Assembly: GCF_009909235.1 (NCBI RefSeq)
Contig: NZ_JAAAPO010000001.1
Location: 186,001 to 250,000 of the forward strand
Source of the DNA: Novosphingobium ovatum
Lineage (GTDB): Bacteria > Pseudomonadota > Alphaproteobacteria > Sphingomonadales > Sphingomonadaceae
Direction: 5' to 3'
DNA length: 64,000 bases
Within the stretch, counting starts at the first letter, position 1. Every line of letters begins with the position of its first letter. The translations under genes were made by a program, and so were the position numbers. The notes under the pieces are model-generated. The model had not been told where the DNA came from. It made no database searches and saw only the letters and a program-made list of their open reading frames with translations. Below, piece by piece: positions 62,927-64,000 of the stretch.

Positions 62927-63469
62927 ATGAGCCGCGTCCGTAGAAACAATGATTGGGGTTTTCCTCGCTGGCGCGGCTATGAAGGTGGCCGCGAGGCCGC
63001 CAATGTGCGCATGTGCGACAAGGCGGGCTGTAACGAGCCGGGCAATTGTCCCGCGCCCAAATCCCCCAACAGCCCGGAACGCTGGTATTTCTGTCAGCCA
63101 CACGCGGCCGAATACAACGCGGGGTGGGACTATTTCGCCGGTCTGGACGCCGAGGAGACCAAGGTGCGCGAAAAGGCCGAGCAGCAGACCAACGCGGGCT
63201 ATCGCGAATCGGCCTATTACGGCTGGGCCGGGTCGGGCGATGGCAGCCGCAGCCGGGACGAGCTGCGTGCGCTGGAGGTGCTGGGGCTGGAGCCGGACGC
63301 TGATTTCGACGCGGTGAAAAAGGCGTGGCGCACCAAGGCCAAGGAGGTGCACCCCGACGTGCGCCCCAATGACGCCGAGGCGGCCAAGGCGTTTCAGGCG
63401 CTGCAACTGGCCTATGACGTGCTGCGCAGTGCCGAGGATCGCCGCCAGTGGAAGGGGCATGCCGGGTAA
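62927..63469 (+). CDS. J-domain protein with Cys-rich N-terminus
   Basis: This 180-aa protein has a putative metal-binding N-terminus (MCDKAGCNEPGNC, then YFCQPHAAEYNAGWDYFAGL) and a C-terminal DnaJ domain with HPD in KEVHPDVRPND. The J domain should stimulate DnaK; the N-terminus probably targets a specific client. The combination is conserved in alphaproteobacteria as I remember it. The ATG at 62927 is used, as upstream codons are unconserved. Confidence 0.87.
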   Translation: MSRVRRNNDWGFPRWRGYEGGREAANVRMCDKAGCNEPGNCPAPKSPNSPERWYFCQPHAAEYNAGWDYFAGLDAEETKVREKAEQQTNAGYRESAYYGWAGSGDGSRSRDELRALEVLGLEPDADFDAVKKAWRTKAKEVHPDVRPNDAEAAKAFQALQLAYDVLRSAEDRRQWKGHAG

Positions 63470-63521
63470 TCGGCGCTCGTGATCCGGGCGGCAGGGTCAT
63501 CCCCACCGCCCGGCGTTACCA

Positions 63522-64000
63522 TCAGTCCTGACCGGGCATGCCCATCGGCGGACCACCCGCGCCGCCGGGGCCACCCATGCCGCCGGGGCCGCCGGGGCCG
63601 CGCATGCCGGGACGGCCGCCATGAGCCGGCCGCATCGCCTCGATTTCCTCGCGCGAGAGCACGCCGTCCTTGTTGCTGTCCGCCTTGGTAAAGCGGGCGC
63701 GTTCATAGGTCATCAGCTCCTCCAGGCACAGGCCCAGATCGTAATTGGCATTGGCCTTGGCGATCACCACCGCGTTCAGCGGTTCGACGGCCAGCATCAG
63801 CGCCAGATCCCGCTCGCCAGTGCCCAGATCGGGCTCGATGCTGGCGGGGACGACTTCGGAAAAGTCCTCGGCCGGTTCGTCGGAAAAGGCCACCGTGCCC
63901 TTGCGCGATTGCCATGTGATGAATTCATTCACGTCGATCCGCCCGTCGCGGTTGGTGTCGATCGTGGCGAAACGGGCGCGGATGACATCATTGCGGCGCA
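63522..64000 (-). CDS. EF-hand protein (N-terminus outside window)
   Basis: The frame is open to the window edge and includes two calcium-binding loops, DTNRDGRIDVNE and DSNKDGVLSREE, about 90 residues apart. It ends in a Gly/Pro/Met-rich tail (GMRGPGGPGGMGGPGG). The GTG near 63932 lies inside the first loop and is not the start. It is probably an exported calcium-binding protein, but the signal peptide is not in view. Confidence 0.8.
   Translation of the reverse strand, partial: RRNDVIRARFATIDTNRDGRIDVNEFITWQSRKGTVAFSDEPAEDFSEVVPASIEPDLGTGERDLALMLAVEPLNAVVIAKANANYDLGLCLEELMTYERARFTKADSNKDGVLSREEIEAMRPAHGGRPGMRGPGGPGGMGGPGGAGGPPMGMPGQD

Overview
The window looks like a chromosomal segment of a high-GC alphaproteobacterium of the Sphingomonadales, most likely Novosphingobium-like. 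The grounds are four TonB-dependent receptors (TBDRs), a DUF3297 protein, an SspB-type ClpXP adaptor, a his-HIT-ybgC-tol-pal gene order, CtrA-like TTAA boxes and several small sphingomonad-type proteins. The assignment rests on gene content and remembered family features; no database was searched.

Bases 1-39,000 are mostly accessory. A TBDR cut by the window edge and an ACS-type MFS transporter are followed by a block (3.7-7.7 kb) of three sugar phosphate isomerase/epimerase-fold enzymes and a GPH-family symporter. Next comes a relic of an acyl-CoA desaturase, then LuxR and IclR regulators. A catabolic locus follows (10-22 kb): a 2-hydroxyacid dehydrogenase translationally coupled to an RraA-type aldolase, two paralogous TBDRs of exactly 936 aa, a second ACS-type MFS transporter, two exported metallo-beta-lactamase-fold hydrolases and an exported cyclase-family protein. 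I read this as an import-and-hydrolysis system: outer-membrane uptake, periplasmic ring or ester opening, inner-membrane transport of an anion, then cytosolic cleavage and reduction. The substrate is unknown. Two sites of the form TGCAA-N5-TTGC precede the hydrolase pair and the second receptor and may be a shared operator.

From 22 to 39 kb there is a broken ketopantoate reductase gene, a fourth TBDR with an exported tyrosine-phosphatase-like protein, a cold-shock gene with an attenuator-like leader, and an NDH-2 gene with an Rrf2 regulator. A LysR/aldo-keto reductase divergent pair comes next. A tightly overlapped arsenic operon (arsR, three arsenate reductases, an aquaglyceroporin, arsH) follows. 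Last is a second copy of the two-gene isomerase-fold pair.

Bases 39,000-64,000 are largely core genome: tRNA-Val(CAC), DUF3297, a CHAP endopeptidase-like protein, der, two divergent SPOR proteins, tlyA, tspO, ubiK, gmk and sspB. Then come hisB-hisH-hisA-hisF, hisE, a HIT protein, and the cell-envelope cluster ybgC-tolQ-tolR-tolA-tolB-pal. Oddities here are a micro-ORF with a Shine-Dalgarno matching the 16S 3' end over 15 bases, a GNAT gene with an in-frame amber codon, and a tandem repeat in tolR. No CRISPR array, insertion sequence or rRNA was seen.
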